A DNA stretch of 64,000 bases from Crotalaria pallida (Eukaryota; Streptophyta; Magnoliopsida; Fabales; Fabaceae), in contig CM075652.1 in the NCBI GenBank assembly GCA_037953625.1, positions 53,809,501 through 53,873,500 on the forward strand, read 5' to 3'. A model generated the notes under the pieces. It worked only from the letters and a program-made list of their open reading frames with translations. It searched no databases and was not told the origin of the DNA. Of the stretch, positions 22,315-33,455 are shown one piece after another. The position numbers and the translations under genes are program-made. Positions within the stretch are counted from its first letter, which is position 1; the number at the start of each line of letters is the position of its first letter.

Positions 22315-22513
22315 TACTCGAGTGGTTCATAATTATACTCGAGTCGTTCATGTCTTTTCAGAGATTTAGGTTTTCAGGTCTTCATAAATATACTCGAGTA
22401 ATTCATGAGATACTCGTGTATTCCATTACCCAGAATACTCGAGTAGTTCATACATTACTCGAGTGTTCAATCTGATTCCCAAGTTGGTGCACCAATTTTC
22501 ACTCTGGTGCACC
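22315..22513. repeat. TACTCGAGTA pairs plus a GGTGCACC pair
   Basis: TACTCGAGTA-type palindromes start at 22315/22336, 22391/22411 and 22436/22456, and GGTGCACC at 22486/22506. Distances are 21, 20, 20 and 20 bp. They lie downstream of the TATA box in transcription direction. Confidence 0.85.
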
Positions 22514-23579
22514 ACGAAATACTCTGTTAAGCCAAATATTCGAGTATATGCAGACAGAACAGAGTGAAACTTGGTTTTTACATACCATTTCAATTTCTAA
22601 ACACTTTTAATCCAAACCAGTGATCACAGTAGTTCACATACCATATATTGAACATGTTGCAATACTCATTTCATATCAAATAACCAATTTGACAGAGAAT
22701 CAACCATTTATGCATAATTTACACAATTTAGCAACTCAACACCTCAAATTGCAAAATAAGCATAACACTCATAAAACAATGGTCATTTAAGCTTGCATGC
22801 ATGGTATAAAACTTGCTCAACACAGTTTTAGAGCAAAGCTTGGTCTCCAAACCAAAGTTCCTATTCAATCTAAGCCCTTAGAGCCTCTTGGTGGCTCTCT
22901 AACACAAATAATGGAATTTAATCTCTATCTAGTGAATATAATTACTTCCCCTTACCTCTCAGATGTGAATCAACATAAAGAAATCCAAGAAAAGAGCTCC
23001 AACACCAGAAATCAACTTGAACTTCACATGCAGAGCAGTTTTGAGTGCATCACCAAAACCGAATTGGTTTACCCACAAAACAGAGACAAGAATTGGGGAA
23101 AATTAGATTTCTAGACTCTATACAACATCAACTAACTAAAGGAATTAAGTTTGAGACTCAGGGATTCACGAGCTTACCGAAATCGATGATCAAAGTAAGC
23201 TCCAGACACCAACTCAAGCAAGGACAGCTTCACTTCAAGCCTTCGATTCTCTCAATCCACACACTCAAACCTCACAACTTTGGTGTCTATACAAAGCTCG
23301 TGATGTGAGCTTTGTATTGGTGTATCACTCAAAGCCTAACACTTAGAATCAAAAGAGAATCGAACGAGACGAATTCGAAACCCTAACTATGTCAACACAA
23401 GCAAGTTTGAGCAAAATTCCCAGGAATTCGTGGTTGATAAGCTTATATAGACATGGAGAAGGTTCATGCAGTGCGACACGACAACTAGGGTGGTGGCAAG
23501 ATGATGATTTCGTGTCAACGACACGGAATCGTTGGCGGTGACTCACCAAACGCACTCACTCGTGCAGTTTGACCCAGAA

Positions 23580-23609
23580 TACACGAGTTTTTCAGAAAAT
23601 ACTCGAGTA
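23580..23609. promoter_or_regulatory. Upstream palindrome pair, CTCGAG flavour
   Basis: TACACGAGTT (23580) and TACTCGAGTA (23600), 20 bp apart, lie 131 bp upstream of TATATA (23444-23449) on the minus strand and 262 bp from the LTR start. Confidence 0.7.
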
Positions 23610-23871
23610 TTTTTCCCAAATTTTGAAAAATAATTATTTTATTTACTTTCCCTCCAAAATCTTTCCTATAATTGCTTCTAGGTCCCAACCCAGGGACTAA
23701 TATGCAAAATATACATTTTAGGCATTTAAATTATTTACTAAATAATTTCTCACATGCAAGCTAATTACATACACACATATTTTAATCAAGGATTAATTTG
23801 AAAACTATTAATTATAATTAAATTATAATTAACATTTCATTAATCGGGGATTAAAATTTTGGGGTGTTATA

Positions 23872-25306
23872 GATGGTAGTGGAATTTAAAGTCATAGTCT
23901 TTCAAAAACTCCATCCATCTTCTTTGCCTCATGTTCAACTCTTTCTGGTCAAACAGATATTTCAAACTCTTATGGTCACTAAATACTTGGAATATAGTGC
24001 CATAGAGATGATGTCTCCATATCTTTAAGGCAAACACGATTGCAGCCAATTCCAAATCGTGTGTCGGGTAATTCACATCATAGTTCTTCAATTGTCGTGA
24101 TGCATAAGCCACTACCCTTCCTTCTTGCATCAATACACAGCCCAGTCCTTGCTTAGATGCATCACAGTACACTTCGAAGCTCTTGTGAGGATCAGGTAAG
24201 ATTAACACAGGAGACGATGTTAACCTTTCCTTTAACTCACGAAAACTAACTTCACACTGATCGTCCCACACGAACGGTTGATCTTTCCGGGTCAACTTGG
24301 TCAAAGGCAATGCAATCTTAGAGAATCCCTCTATGAACCGACGATAGTATCCAGCCAGCCCTAAGAAACTTCTCACTTCCGTCACAGTCTTAGGTTGTTC
24401 CCAACTTAGCACTGAACTTACTTTCGCTGGATCCACCGCAATTCCTTCTTTAGAGATTACATGCCCCAAAAACTTCACTTCGTTCAACCAAAACTCACAC
24501 TTCGTAAGTTTGGCATATAATTGCTTCTCCTTCAGAACTTTCAACACAATCCTGAGATGCTCTTCATGCTCTTCCGGATTTTTAGAATAGACCAGAATAT
24601 CATCAATAAATACCACCACAAATAAATCCAAATATGGTCTAAAGATCCGGTTCATATAATCCATGAAAATAGCAGGTGCATTAGTCAACCCGAACGACAT
24701 CACAGCATACTCATAATGACCGTATCGAGATCGAAATGCAGTCTTGGGTATATCCTCCTCCTTTATCCTGATTTGGTGATAACCCGATCTCAGATCAATC
24801 TTGGAGAATACTGCAGCTCCCCTAACCTGGTCCATAAGGTCATCAATCCTTGGCAAAGGGTACTTATTCTTAATGGTGACCTTATTTAACTGCCTGTAAT
24901 TCACACACATCCTTATACTCCCATCTTTCTTCTTTACAAACAGTAATGGAGCTCCCCAAGGCGAAACGCTTGGCCTGATCATCTGTTTTTGCAGCAACTC
25001 CTCTATCTGCTTCTTCATTTCTACCATTTCTGGTGGTGCCATCCTATAAAGAGCAATAGAGATGGGACCAGCTCCAGGGACTAAATCAATCCCAAACTCT
25101 ATCTCTCGCTTCGGAGGTAATCCTGGTATCTCTTCAGGAAATACTTCCGGAAATTCCCTCACCACCGGAATCTCCTCTATCGGCATTGACTCTTCCTCCC
25201 CAGAGGCCGAGAATAAATACATATAACCCTCTGGTTCAAGGGTCTTATATTGAATTGTCTTTTCCTCACAATTGATGATCACTTGGTTCTTCATCAACCA
25301 ATCCAT
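23872..25306 (-). pseudogene. Reverse transcriptase-RNase H of chromovirus-like pol
   Basis: A continuous frame of about 478 codons. It has the pre-RT block FPEVFPEEIPGLPPKREIEF, RT motifs PWGAPLLFVKKKDGSIRMC, FSKIDLRSGYHQI, MSFGLTNAPAIF and catalytic FIDDILVYSKN. RNase H follows with DASKQGLGCVLMQ, the second acid in HDLELAAIVFAL and SDHKSLKYLF. It would copy element RNA and degrade the RNA strand. The frame is truncated after DYDFKFHYH, exactly where the left LTR begins, so no integrase follows. Catalytic residues are intact, unlike the decayed Tat element. Confidence 0.92.
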
Positions 25307-25580
25307 ACCAAGATCACATCCAATTGTAACTTAGGGAGACAAACCAAATCTACCTTCGAAAGACGACCCAGAATTTCTACATTACACCCTAAACAGACTT
25401 TAGCGGTGAAGATCGGTATTCCCGTAGGGGTATCTATACTAAGATAGCAGGGTGAATCGGAAACAACAAGATTCAGCCTATTCACACATTCAGGAGAAAC
25501 AAAAGAATGTGTAGCTCCAGAATCAAACATGATTTTGCAAGGTTGGTTATTAAGCAGAAAGTTACCTTGCACGAGATTCG
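25294..25580 (-). pseudogene. Aspartic protease of chromovirus-like pol
   Basis: MQGNFLLNNQPCKIMFDSGATHSFVS carries the catalytic D-S-G-A-T of retropepsins, followed by the flap-side VSDSPCYLSIDTPTG and DVILVW. It would cleave the Gag-Pol polyprotein. The frame changes by a short overlap with RT (around 25300) and with Gag (around 25500), so it is frameshifted on both sides. Confidence 0.82.
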
Positions 25581-26060
25581 GGTTTGGGTTGCTTCACTAC
25601 CATTCAGGGTAAATACTCTTCCTTGCACCACAGGCTTGCCAGCAGATCCCTTTGCGTCTCCCTTTGCAGATTCTTTGCATTCAGGAGCAAAGTGACCTTG
25701 CTTCCCACACTTAAAACATCCTCCTGTGGACCAGCAAAACTGACCATGATGATAACGCCTGCACTTCTCGCAATAAGGAGCATTATCGCGAGACTTGTTC
25801 TTGTTATCCATCACCGCCTTGCCCTTACCCTTGTTCTTAGAATATGGACCGTTATTCCGATGATCAAACTTCTTCTTCCTCTGTGGTCCATAGTTCTGTC
25901 CAACCCCTTTCACTTGACTTCCAATCAGCTCAGCCTTCTTGTCATCTTCATACGTTCTGCACATATCCACAAGTGCAGGGAAACTCTGAATCCTTTGATA
26001 ACTGAAGATAGACTTCAGCTCCGACCTTAGCCCACCTTCAAACTTAACACATTTACTCCT
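25482..26060 (-). pseudogene. Gag nucleocapsid part with CCHC knuckle
   Basis: Open from 25970 with CRTYEDDKKAELIG, a Lys/Asn-rich basic linker, then CEKCRRYHHGQFC and the canonical zinc knuckle CFKCGKQGHFAPEC (C-X2-C-X4-H-X4-C) that binds RNA. A frame break near 25975-26062 separates it from the capsid part. Confidence 0.82.
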
Positions 26061-26462
26061 TTAATCAGGGTTATTTAAGTAGTAGGGAGAGTACTTCATG
26101 AGTTCCTCGAATCTGGCAGCATACTCTCCTACACTCATATCCCCCTGCTTCAATTGCATGAATTCCACTTCCTTCTTTCTCCTCAAATCTTCTGGAAAAT
26201 ATTTATTAAGAAATTTCTCCATAAATACTCCCCAGTTGATTGCCCTTCTTTCAAAATTCAGCAATTGGACAGTGTGATCCCACCAGTTTTCAGCTTCCCC
26301 ATGAAGCATGTAAACTGCATAGGTCACCTTCTGTTCATCAGAACACTCCAGAGTTCGGAAAATCTTGTTAATCTCATACAACCACTTGTTCGCCTCATCA
26401 GGTTTATATCCTCCCTCAAACCTTGGTGGGTTGCACTTTTTGAACTCCGACAGAGTCTTAGC
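26061..26462 (-). pseudogene. Gag capsid domain, cut by nested copia element
   Basis: Contains KWLYEINKIFRTLECSDEQ, AENWWDHTVQLL and FMQLKQGDMSVGEYAARFEE, the Retrotrans_gag domain of plant chromoviruses. The coding frame runs up to 26462, where the copia element begins, and continues at 32024 on its far side after the TTAGC duplication. Confidence 0.85.
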
Positions 26463-28152
26463 TGTTGGAATACAAGTGGTATAGTATGAACACGTAAGAA
26501 CACCTAGAAGGGGGGGGGGGTTGAATAGGTGTTAAAACAACCTTGAACAATTTTCGCAAAGCTCAAACAAAACGTGGTTAAAACAAAATTTCTTTAACCA
26601 AAATGTCAGTGACTAACCGATTACTAAACTTACTAACCGGTTAGTGTCTGAACCAGTTTTGAATACAATTGCAATTCAATCAAGAACTCAGAGTAAAACG
26701 CAGAAATACTTCAACCCAAGAATTAAAACAATTAAACAGATGTTTTAAAATGATTTTCCCAAATTAATTTGTACAATTACTAACTAATTGATTCAATTAA
26801 TTTGAAAATCACTTTTCTAGGTTTTCATGCAAGAACAATGAATAATGCAGAAATTAAAGAGATTAGGGAAGAGATACTGCACAAGAGATTTATCCTGGTT
26901 CACTCTCACCCACTTGAGAGCTACATCCAGTCCCCTCTTCAACAAAGAGAGATTTCTTCACTGGAATTAAAGATCCTTGATTACAAGCTAAGCCTCTCAA
27001 GATTCCTCACTTGATAGCTACCAAGAGATACCTCACTCTTGTTGTGCAACCCTCCTTGATCTTCTAATTCTACCCTCTTGCTATGTGAATCTCTATCCAC
27101 TTAGACTTCTTCAATTCCTTGATTATTTCTCAACCAAGAAACCTTCACTTTGCTTGATTACACCTTAATCAAGACTTCCTTTTGCTTGATTGTTCCTCAA
27201 TCAAGACTTCCTTGATCTTCAATTTGTTGTAGACTATTTTGCCTTGAATGCAATGATTACAACACCATAGAATTACAGAAAATCAGAACCTAATGAATCT
27301 CAATCAAATAACAATGAACAAGTTGATTATGAGATTCTTGTGTTTGTAGAAAAGATGATAACAAGATGTAAAAGAAAACTTTTTATCTTTTCAATCTAAG
27401 AGAGAGTGTGTGGCTTGTTTCTCTGGATATAAAATGTATTTGAATGATTCTATATTTTCATTAAGATGTAAGAATGGTTTATATAGATACTCATAAAGAA
27501 TGAAAACATAAAACTGAATTTTTAACAAACTTAACAGTCACTAACCGGTTACTGGGTATGACTAACCGGTTAGTCACTGTAACTTTTGTTGCAATTCTTT
27601 TCAACCTTAATTAAAACCAATTCTTTTCAACCTTAATTAAAACTTTAACTATTAAAACCAATTCTTTTCAACCTTAATTAAAATATTTAGCCACTTATTG
27701 ATGCATCCTAAAATATAATGAAAAACATTTTGAAAAATATGCATCAATCATATTTTAATTAATTGGTTTTATGAAACTCAAAATTAATTTGATCAAAATT
27801 AATTAATTGAGATTCACTACCCAAAACTAACTCTACCCAAGAACCTAAGGACTCAAAGCAAAATATAAAATAACTCTATGAAACTTTGATTCCTTGCTTT
27901 CTTGTCTAGAGATTAGTTGATTCTCTCTTCTTGTAAAATTTGCTTTCTTCTTCTCTTTATCTTTTCTTTGTAACATTTAGCTCTTGAACATTGTTGCTTT
28001 TGTTCTTTGGGCGACTTGCTTTCACTTGACTTCATCACAATGTTTAGTCTTGCTTTCACTTGATTTCATCACAATGTTTAGTCTTGCTTTCACTTGATTT
28101 CATCACAATGTTTTCCTCATCAAAACATAGCTTCATACACATGGATTCTTCA
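26463..28152 (-). repeat. 3' LTR of the gag-only copia element
   Basis: Carries a CACCTA...TAGGTG hairpin around an 11-G run (26500-26532) and TAACCGGTTA-type pairs at 26614/26634 and 27542/27563. A TATA-like TTTATATA is at 27478-27485, 57 bp downstream of the latter pair in transcription direction. Identical small ORFs in both LTRs (26802-27014 and 30696-30908) reflect recent LTR duplication, not coding. Confidence 0.9.
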
Positions 28153-29182
28153 ATCTCCCCCTTTTTGATGATGACAAACATTGTTTTGAATTTGTTGTTG
28201 ATTAATGAACAGTTGCTTTCCTTTTGCTTCAAACTTCATAGAATGAATCAATGCTCCCCCTCAACATAAGCCTTGAAAATATGTTGAAGATATCAACAAC
28301 TCTTCTCCCCCTGCATAAAAGAACAAAACAACACCTTTCTCCCCCTTTTGGCATGATCAAAAAAGTATAAAATATTGCCAAAAGTGAAGGAAAACAGATT
28401 AATAAAAGAAATCTGCTAACTGTCAGTTACTAACCGGTTACAAAGACTACTAACCGGTTAGTCTCTGCAATTCAGAACACTGCATAACTCAGAATTAAAA
28501 TCCTGACTTTGAGACTTCAAAACTTGTATCCAATGCATTTAAAAATAAGTTTTCAGAGAGTAAATATAATGTATACATGGAATACTTCAAAGTCATACAA
28601 AATTTACAGTCAATTACACACTATATGAATTATAAAATCGTGTTAAAAATCAGTTGTGAAAAGCTGTAAATTGCAGTGATTATATGCATGTATATCAATG
28701 TATTATATCTAAAACCTCATGAGAGCATACCACACATGTCCAAATTAGTAATCAAATAGTAATTCACCATGTGCAGATTAAATAACCAACATAATGGTCA
28801 AAAATACACTGAAAAACACACTATTTTGCTGTCAGGCTGTCACACTAACCGGTTACACAGGGTACTAACCGGTTAGTACCTGTCAGATACCAGAAAATCA
28901 TGGCAGAATTGATATGACCACTTTGTAACTTCCAAAACTTATCAAATCAAGGCCAATACCAATCATGCAGGATACATACATACATTTGGACCATAATAAA
29001 GTAGAACAACATGAATTTAAGGATCCAACTCATTATGTATGAGTCACAAATGTGCATCAAGTAACCATATATTAAACTTGAGATATTTGAAATTATGAAT
29101 TCATACCAATTTATCTGCTTTGAAGGTACTGAAATATATCCAAATCATAGTGCATTCCCTTCAAGCATACCTACAAAATAAC
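28153..29182 (-). other. Non-coding 3' internal region of the copia element
   Basis: No ORF. It has the purine tract (minus strand AAAAAGGGGGAG at 28155-28166) next to the 3' LTR and TAACCGGTTA pairs at 28432/28452 and 28846/28866, both 20 bp apart. Confidence 0.75.
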
Positions 29183-30286
29183 TCAAGCCTTGGTTTTTGG
29201 TACCCAAATGGTTTTGGGTTCATTTTTGTTAGATAAAGGACTTTGACCTTTCTTAACCCACTCAAACAATCCATTAGGTACTCCAAACCTTTTTATTTCA
29301 CAAACATTATTTGTATGTCCATGTTTTCCACAATCAAAGCAAGTTGGCTTAATTGAAAAATCAATTTTAGAAAATGAGCCAACAACATTTATTTTTCTTT
29401 TCTTTCCATGGACATAGCCTAATCCGGATCTATTCGAAAAATTCCTTTGACTAGAAAGTAAATTGTTTAAATGCTTATCTCCTCTTGTGAATGATGCAAG
29501 TCTATTTTTCAAAATGTCATTTTCATTTTCAAGCATTTTGCATTTCTCACAAGTTGGGACAGCATTAGTACAATTTTCACAATCATGAATAATAGGGGAA
29601 TTTTTAAGATTCAAAGATTCATTTTGAAGCTTCAACTCATTTATATAATTTTCCATTTCAACAATCTTTTGTTGATGCTTCAAAATAACCTTTTTCTATT
29701 TTTCATGAACTTTGACAAGTCTTTCAAATTCAATATGCATTTCTTCATATGTATTGTACAATGTATCATAGGATGGTGAATTTGAATTAGAAGAAGAACA
29801 AGAGGATACCTCATTTTCACTATCACTATCAAGTAAGATGGTTTTGTCACTTTGAGAAGCCTCTTCATCAAGCAATGCAATGAAACATGAATTTGAGAAT
29901 CCATCTTCTTCCGAAATACCTTGCACAACTTCATTCACTTTTGAATTGAATTCTTGGTTATTCTTCTTGTCATCTTCAAGTTTCTTCAAGTATTGAGGAC
30001 ATTCAAATTTGATGTGTCCCTCTTTTCTACATTCATGACACTTGAGCTTTTCCTTTGAAATCTTCTTAGTCTTATTGTCTTGGTTGAAACTTGTAACATC
30101 TTGCTTGCTGAAATTTCTTCTTTTTGACTTGTGTTGATGTGAGACACTTGATTCTTCTCTTCTTTCTTGAATAAGCAAAATTCCTTCACTTTTCATAAAC
30201 TCCAAGAATTTAATCATTAGCAATTTCATAGTCTTATCATCAACATTTAAAATATTCAGATTATTAAACATGTTCATGCTATCCAT
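29183..30286 (-). CDS. Gag-like protein of non-autonomous copia element
   Basis: The likely start is ATG 30286 (MDSMNMFNNL), just after the primer site region. It contains a Lys-rich segment, zinc knuckle CHECRKEGHIKFEC, an acidic/Ser-rich stretch (SDSENEVSSCSSSNSNS), an in-frame TAG at 29696-29698, then the same frame continues with a coiled-coil-like segment, CENCTN..CEKC, a second knuckle CFDCGKHGHTNNVC and the tail IWVPKTK. Two knuckles and the WVPK tail are usual for SIRE/Maximus-type Gag. The UBN2 capsid region seen at 41857-42267 appears shortened or missing. The single TAG may be a decay mutation or leaky. Confidence 0.75.
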
Positions 30287-30346
30287 TGTAAACCAAAAGG
30301 ATCTTTTCCGGTAAAAGCGTTTAAGCTTTGATCTTAACCGACCAAA

Positions 30347-30358
30347 GCTCTGATACCA
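30347..30358 (-). other. Primer-binding site, initiator tRNA-Met
   Basis: Minus strand TGGTATCAGAGC, complementary to the 3' end of plant initiator tRNA-Met, two bases from the 5' LTR. Confidence 0.9.
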
Positions 30359-30360
30359 CT

Positions 30361-32023
30361 TGTTGGAATACAAGTGGTATAGTATGAACACGTAAGAACA
30401 CCTAGAAGGGGGGGTTGAATAGGTGTTAAAACAACCTTGAACAATTTTTGCAAAGCTCAAACAAAACGTGGTTAAAACAAAATTTCTTTAACCAAAATGT
30501 CAGTGACTAACCGGTTACTAAACTTACTAACCGGTTAGTGTCTGAACCAGTTTTGAATACAATTGCAATTCAATCAAGAACTCAGAGTAAAACGCAGAAA
30601 TACTTCAACCCAAGAATTAAAACAATTAAACAGATGTTTTAAAATGATTTTCCCAAATTAATTTGTACAATTACTAACTAATTGATTCAATTAATTTGAA
30701 AATCACTTTTCTAGGTTTTCATGCAAGAACAATGAATAATGCAGAAATTAAAGAGATTAGGGAAGAGATACTGCACAAGAGATTTATCCTGGTTCACTCT
30801 CACCCACTTGAGAGCTACATCCAGTCCCCTCTTCAACAAAGAGAGATTTCTTCACTGGAATTAAAGATCCTTGATTACAAGCTAAGCCTCTCAAGATTCC
30901 TCACTTGATAGCTACCAAGAGATACCTCACTCTTGTTGTGCAACCCTCCTTGATCTTCTAATTCTACCCTCTTGCTATGTGAATCTCTATCCACTTAGAC
31001 TTCTTCAATTCCTTGATTATTTCTCAACCAAGAAACCTTCACTTTGCTTGATTACACCTTAATCAAGACTTCCTTTTGCTTGATTGTTCCTCAATCAAGA
31101 CTTCCTTGATCTTCAATTTGTTGTAGACTATTTTTCCTTGAATGCAATGATTACAACACCATAGAATTACAGAAAATCAGAACCTAATGAATCTCAATCA
31201 AATAACAATGAACAAGTTGATTATGAGATTCTTGTGTTTGTAGAAAAGATAATAACAAGATGTAAAAGAAAACTTTTTATCTTTTCAATCTAAGAGAGAG
31301 TGTGTGGCTTGTTTCTCTGGATATAAAATGTATTTGAATGATTCTATATTTTCATTAAGATGTAAGAATGGTTTATATAGATACCCATAAAGAATGAAAA
31401 CATAAAACTGAATTTTTAACAAACTTAACAGTCACTAACCGGTTACTGGGTATGAATAACCGGTTAGTCACTGTAACTTTTGTTTATTAATTTAGCAAAA
31501 AATATTTTCAAAACTTTAACTATTAAAACCAATTCTTTTCAACCTTAATTAAAATATTTAGCCACTTATTGATGCATCCTAAAATATAATGAAAAACATT
31601 TTGAAAAATATGCATCAATCATATTTTAATTAATTGGTTTTATGAAACTCAAAATTAATTTGATCAAAATTAATTAATTGAGATTCACTACCCAAAACTA
31701 ACTCTACCCCTGAACCTAAGGACTCAAAGCAAAATATAAAATAACTATATGAAACTTTGATTCCTTGCTTGCTTGTCTAGAGATTAGTTGATTCTCTCTT
31801 CTTGTAAAATTTGCTTTCTTCTTCTATTTATCTTTTCTTTGTAACATTTAGCTCTTGAACATTGTTGCTTTTGTTCTTTGGGCAACTTGCTTTCACTTGA
31901 CTTCATCACAATGTTTAGTCTTGCTTTCACTTGATTTCATCACAATGTTTAGTCTTGCTTTCACTTGATTTCATCACAATGTTTTCCTCATCAAAACATA
32001 GCTTCATACACATGGATTCTTCA
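30361..32023 (-). repeat. 5' LTR of the gag-only copia element
   Basis: Partner of 26463-28152 with a 7-G run in the hairpin (30398-30426) and TAACCGGTTA pairs at 30508/30528 and near 31436-31466. Confidence 0.9.
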
Positions 32024-32169
32024 TTAGCGTCATGATTCACCATGTTACCAGCAGATGGGTTACCAGCTCGCCCTTGAGATGGTTGTTGTCTCTGCTGCTG
32101 CTGCATGCCTTCCAGCACGGTCGTGATTCGTTCTAACATTTCATTAGTAATATTTCTATTTCTGGTTGC
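32024..32169 (-). pseudogene. Gag N-terminus of the chromovirus-like element
   Basis: Minus frame with NITNEMLERITTVLEGMQQQ and NMVNHDA, the usual N-terminal heptad/Gln region of Tekay-like Gag. It joins the capsid part at 26462 across the copia insertion. The expected initiator is changed (CTG in place of ATG at about 32167-32169), so translation would start at an internal Met, if at all. Confidence 0.75.
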
Positions 32170-32311
32170 CAGAGAAAGACCTGCACTATGGGCTTTGAGT
32201 CACTAAAAAGGTCTTTAAAACATAAATGCTACTAACTTACTCAAAACATATTCAATCAACGTTGAATATCATACTTAGCTGCATCTTCGGGCCATGAGGA
32301 ACAAGACCAAT

Positions 32312-32323
32312 GCTCTGATACCA
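32312..32323 (-). other. Primer-binding site, initiator tRNA-Met
   Basis: Minus strand TGGTATCAGAGC, seven bases after the end of the 5' LTR (32331). Confidence 0.85.
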
Positions 32324-32978
32324 CCAACGGTGTGACGCTCTCTTTTTAACTTGAAAATAATTAATATTTCCAAATAGTTGAATACTTGCTATCAAAATTA
32401 GGACTAGAAAATTTTTCCTTTTTAAGATTAGTACTTGCTCGTTCATAAACCCTTTTTAACATAAACCATTTTTGAATTCGGCTTAGTAATATCTTAGATT
32501 CGAAAAAGGCTCTCGAGATAACATTTCCTTAATTATAGAAAACATTATTCGTAGTGGTTATTAAAACATATCATTTGCCTCTCGAGTTGGATTTGAATAT
32601 GTAAAACATAAACTTATCGCCGAATTCCTTTTAAATAGAAATTAGAGTTCGCGAAAGTAAAAATAATACTTATGGGGCACTGCTGAGGTAAAGAAAACAT
32701 CATATATATATATATATATAAGTCATAACATAAAACCCATCAGTACAGTCAGTAGCAAGTGATAAAAAGTCGAGATAGCAAGTTTTGATGAAATATATAC
32801 AGACCAGCTGCATAAAATAAAACCTCACCCTAAGACCTCTCGAATATATACAATATATAACAAAAATGCAAAAGTAGAAGTCTCAAAGCAAGTCATCTGT
32901 GTCCTCAGCAGCTCCTCAGATCCTCCATAGCTCTATCCCTAGGATCTAGGATCCAAAACATCTACGCTATGCAGGCTC

Positions 32979-33455
32979 CTATGAACCAGCGGGTCCACCT
33001 CTAGCAGAAACAGTCGGCTCAACATGCACCTCCTCCTCGCTCTCATCCTCCACAGGGTCATCCTCGACCTCGCCCGATTGTGTAGAGACCCCACCACTGG
33101 GTCTAGGATCTGCAGAAGCAGTCCTATCATAGTCAGTCGAACCAGGAGAAGGAGTCTCCTCAGTGACAACTCTATGGGAGGAAGAATGAGAACGAGTGGC
33201 AGCTCAAAAACGAAAACTATGTAAACGACGCATAGGTCGAGCCGGGGGTGGTCCTCTATATGTATAAAAAGGTGGAACATGCATAGTATAGACTAATGGG
33301 ATCCTAAATCGACGAGGTCGCACTCGCACCAGAGGGTTAGGGTGGTAGAGAGTTATCTCAACCTCCCCCTCAAAAGTGGCACGGTGCTTCTCATACGTCA
33401 ATATGCCACTAGGGATAGGGCGTATCTCGATGCAAGCTAGGTATCTGGCCATCAC
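32979..33455 (-). pseudogene. LTR-embedded conserved ORF, copy with one stop
   Basis: The frame opens MMARYLACIEIRP at 33455, meets TGA at 33204-33206 right after HSFRF, and stays open in the same frame to TAG 32979-32981, 158 sense-length codons in all. The homologous ORF at 47699-48184 in another LTR is about the same length, aligns throughout (shared YHPNPLVR, RPRRF, YTMHVPP, then EETPSP and DPVEDE), and similarity continues beyond the TGA, which equals an Arg codon there. So this is a protein-coding sequence damaged once. A likely 3' splice site (TTTAG before GTGATGGCC) precedes the start, suggesting it is a downstream exon. No known domain recognised. Confidence 0.65.

Larger units (their letters stand above)
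20891..23871 (-). repeat. Hybrid, truncated 3' LTR
   Basis: 20891-22304 is nearly identical to 33491-34903 of the right LTR (by eye about 1-2% different). From 22305 to 23871 the sequence switches to a homologous but distinct LTR type, with TACTCGAGTA instead of TAACCGGTTA palindromes and a second copy of the block around TTGGTCTCCAAACC (compare 22250-22300 and 22838-22900). On the minus strand it starts TATAACACCCC, a one-base change from TGTAACACCCC. TATA-like TATATA at 23444-23449. Confidence 0.75.
26463..32023 (-). mobile_element. Gag-only non-autonomous copia element (SIRE/Maximus-like)
   Basis: LTRs 26463-28152 and 30361-32023 (plus-strand ends TGTTGGAATAC...TTCTTCA) with a perfect 5-bp target duplication TTAGC (26458-26462 and 32024-32028) inside the gypsy gag. 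On the minus strand: initiator-Met primer site at 30347-30358, a gag-like gene (29183-30286), spacer, purine tract at 28155-28166 and 3' LTR. There is no protease, integrase, RT or RNase H, so it must rely on enzymes supplied by a relative. The LTRs are almost identical except for the G-run length, a local rearrangement near 27590-27660 and a few substitutions, so insertion is young. Confidence 0.93.

Noticed and set aside
26802..30908. Identical 70-aa ORFs at 26802-27014 and 30696-30908
   Set aside because: They lie in the two recently duplicated LTRs of one element, so identity says nothing about coding; no start context or homology.
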